Shown one piece after another: positions 6,178 to 7,721 of a DNA stretch of 7,721 nucleotides. The position numbers were made by a program, and so were the translations under genes. The stretch spans positions 1 through 7,721 of the forward strand of contig CANRMO010000112.1 in assembly GCA_947631755.1 (NCBI GenBank), in the 5' to 3' direction. This DNA comes from an uncultured Lachnospiraceae bacterium. Its GTDB lineage: Bacteria > Bacillota > Clostridia > Lachnospirales > Lachnospiraceae. The notes beneath the pieces are model-generated. The model had not been told where the DNA came from. It was given only the letters and a program-made list of their open reading frames with translations, and made no database searches. How positions within the stretch are numbered: position 1 is the first letter of the stretch; every line of letters starts with the position of its first letter.

Positions 6178-7155
6178 TTATCGTGACAGCCTCTTTGTCA
6201 TACTGTACAGATGCTCGTCAATGTCTTTTGTCATAGCCAGGGCCTCATCAATGTCGTAGTGAGTAAACTCACCGTCCCTATATGCCACGACGCGGTTCGT
6301 CTGGCCCTCAATCAGAAGATCCACCGCCAGCGCTCCCATAGCAGAGGCATACACGCGGTCACGGCAGGTCGGATTGCCTCCTCTCTGGATATGTCCGATT
6401 ACCGTGGCACGGGTCTCAATACCCGTTGCCTGCTCAATCCTCTTCGCCATTTCATGGGAATTGCCAATTCCCTCCGCATTGACAATGATGTGATGCTTCT
6501 TGCCGATCCGGCGCTTAGACAGAATTTTTTCTATGATCGCCTGCTCCGCATTCTCATTGTGGCGCTCTGGGACGAGCACATACTCAGAGCCGTTAGAGAT
6601 GCCACACCACAGGGCAATGTGGCCCGCCGTCCGCCCCATGACTTCTATGATACTGCAGCGCTCATGAGAGGCAGAAGTGTCGCGCACTTTGTCGATTGCC
6701 TCCATAGCGGTGTTGCAGGCCGTATCAAAGCCGATCGTATACTCCGTGCAGGCAATGTCCAGATCAATGGTGCCCGGAATCCCGATCGTGTTGATCCCAT
6801 TTTCCGAGAGTTTCTGCGCGCCGCGGAACGACCCGTCACCGCCGATAACAACAATGCCATCGATGCCGTGTCTGTGGCAGACCTCTGCCGCCTGTTTCTG
6901 TCCTTCTGGCGTCATCATCCTCTTGCAGCGGGAAGTAAAGAGTATCGTCCCGCCTCTCTGCACGATATCTGTCACGCTCATCGTATCCATATCTATAATG
7001 TCTTCCTCCAGAAGACCCGCATAGCCGCGCTTAATCCCTTTCACTTTCAGTCCACTGGCAATCCCAGCCCGGACAACGGCACGGATCGCCGCATTCATAC
7101 CGGGGGCGTCGCCGCCGCTTGTTATCACTCCGATCGTACTCACTTTTCCAGCCAT
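6178..7155 (-). CDS. pfkA: ATP-dependent 6-phosphofructokinase
   Basis: This 325-residue enzyme of normal bacterial length phosphorylates fructose 6-phosphate to fructose 1,6-bisphosphate, the committing step of glycolysis, in the cytoplasm. Landmarks are GVITSGGDAPGMNAAIRAV at 9-27 (nucleotide binding), GGDGS at 105-109, PGTIDLD at 127-133 with catalytic Asp131, EVMGR at 171-175, and HIQRGG at 255-260. Gly in GGDG and in PGTID, rather than Asp and Lys, points to ATP instead of pyrophosphate as donor. The usual TIDND reads TIDLD, with Leu132 (CTG at 6760-6762) in place of Asn. The start is ATG 7153-7155, with GGAGG six bases before; the ATG at 7179 would add eight residues without such a site. 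It lies 84 bases downstream of dnaE on the same strand. The dnaE-pfkA arrangement is familiar in Firmicutes. Confidence 0.97.
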   Translation of the reverse strand: MAGKVSTIGVITSGGDAPGMNAAIRAVVRAGIASGLKVKGIKRGYAGLLEEDIIDMDTMSVTDIVQRGGTILFTSRCKRMMTPEGQKQAAEVCHRHGIDGIVVIGGDGSFRGAQKLSENGINTIGIPGTIDLDIACTEYTIGFDTACNTAMEAIDKVRDTSASHERCSIIEVMGRTAGHIALWCGISNGSEYVLVPERHNENAEQAIIEKILSKRRIGKKHHIIVNAEGIGNSHEMAKRIEQATGIETRATVIGHIQRGGNPTCRDRVYASAMGALAVDLLIEGQTNRVVAYRDGEFTHYDIDEALAMTKDIDEHLYSMTKRLSR

Positions 7156-7161
7156 AATCTT

Positions 7162-7166
7162 CCTCC
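7162..7166 (-). promoter_or_regulatory. Ribosome binding site fixing the pfkA start
   Basis: GGAGG on the minus strand is six bases before ATG 7153-7155. It rules out the longer start at 7179. Confidence 0.88.
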
Positions 7167-7204
7167 ATAAATTACTCATCTGTTTCTATTATGTAACAAC
7201 AACT

Positions 7205-7240
7205 GTAAAATAAACTTATTACGCACAAAATTTATTTTAC
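7205..7240. repeat. AT-rich inverted repeat between dnaE and pfkA
   Basis: GTAAAATAAA (7205-7214) and TTTATTTTAC (7231-7240) are perfect 10-base inverted copies around a 16-base spacer, starting at the dnaE stop codon. The stem has almost no G-C pairs and no T-tract follows it, so it would be a weak terminator at best. It might be an mRNA processing or attenuation site, or an operator for pfkA. Confidence 0.5.
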
Positions 7241-7721
7241 TATGATTGCAGATTTTTTTCAATACTCTTTTCCACAACTTTCACATTATCCTCGCCGAAA
7301 CAATTGTACAGCCTCTCCAGAAGCTCCCTGCACACATGGGTGGAGCAGCTGTTTGGCAGCCGTTTTTTCGCCCGTTCCACAGAGAGGTAGATAATTACCT
7401 CATCCTTTCCGTCATACCCGGCCAGAATCTCCAGAAGCTCCGCCTCCTTCTCCCGATAATCTTCTTTTGTGCGGCACTGGATCCACAACGATTTATCCAG
7501 TTCATCAAAGGGCAGGATCTGCGAACAGATCAGTTTTGCCGGTTTGTCCTCTTCCACCGCAGCCCGTCCCTGTATAAAAACTTTCCGGTCCTCTTCCAGA
7601 ACAGGGCGGTTCTTTTCATAATCCCTCGGAAAGACAATGACCTCCACTGTGCCGTAGAGATCCTCCAACGAGAGAAAGGCCATCAGGTTATTTGTCCTGG
7701 TCGTTTTCACCGTCTTACCTG
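7240..7721 (-). CDS. dnaE: DNA polymerase III alpha subunit, C-terminal part (5' end outside window)
   Basis: The frame runs from the right edge to TAG at 7240-7242, giving 159 whole codons. The apparent start at 7708-7710 is an internal GTG valine: the frame continues upstream (GKTV) and the conserved domain has already begun. Visible sequence is the OB-fold region of bacterial replicative polymerase alpha (NLMAFLSLEDLYGTVEVIVF, then VFIQGRAAVEEDKPAKLIC), which contacts single-stranded DNA. It is followed by a C-terminal tail ending in NVKVVEKSIEKNLQS. The polymerase active site lies outside the window. DnaE synthesises DNA at the fork; many Firmicutes also have PolC, whose C-terminus does not look like this. 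pfkA follows 84 bases downstream on the same strand and may be partly co-transcribed. Confidence 0.93.
   Translation of the reverse strand, partial: GKTVKTTRTNNLMAFLSLEDLYGTVEVIVFPRDYEKNRPVLEEDRKVFIQGRAAVEEDKPAKLICSQILPFDELDKSLWIQCRTKEDYREKEAELLEILAGYDGKDEVIIYLSVERAKKRLPNSCSTHVCRELLERLYNCFGEDNVKVVEKSIEKNLQS

Noticed and set aside
6211..7170. Long plus-strand open frame opposite pfkA
   Set aside because: It is a shadow of the conserved pfkA gene on the other strand, with no ribosome site and no recognisable protein features.
7708..7710. GTG as start of a separate 156-residue gene
   Set aside because: The frame is open to the window edge and the sequence is the internal OB-fold region of DnaE, so this is an internal valine.

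Overview
The window looks like chromosomal DNA from a gut-type Clostridia bacterium, most likely a Lachnospiraceae member. The basis is moderate base composition by eye, strong GGAGG-type ribosome binding sites, a dnaE-pfkA gene pair, a DUF6465-type protein, and a lipoprotein with a VSG-rich linker. This placement is inference from gene families, not a database result.

Layout. Bases 1-2324 (+) hold the 3' part of a large secreted, multi-domain beta-rich protein whose N-terminus lies before the window. It ends at a strong hairpin terminator (2352-2419) that also serves the convergent minus-strand genes. The minus-strand block then contains, reading right to left, a lipoprotein with a probable beta-propeller (3405-4895, GTG start) and a divergent DegV/FakB-like lipid-binding protein (2446-3294). 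Upstream of the lipoprotein is a hairpin-rich intergenic element (about 4931-5047) and a terminator (5058-5087) belonging to the next gene. That gene (5113-5601, -) encodes a Lys/Ala/Pro-rich protein with an AT-hook-like motif and a C-terminal DUF6465-like domain, driven by a near-consensus promoter. Divergent from it is a small membrane protein with a very acidic tail (5828-6094, +). A bidirectional terminator (6128-6167) separates this from pfkA (6178-7155, -), which lies just downstream of the 3' end of dnaE (7240-7721, -, running off the right edge).

How the genes relate. dnaE and pfkA are housekeeping genes. The middle genes look like cell-envelope and nucleoid-associated accessory functions typical of this bacterial group. 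I see no CRISPR array, transposase, phage gene, toxin-antitoxin pair, tRNA or rRNA. I do not see a convincing new multi-gene system. The most interesting points are the hairpin-rich intergenic element, the tandem three-part module in the secreted protein, the divergent basic/acidic gene pair, and active-site departures in PfkA and the DegV-like protein.
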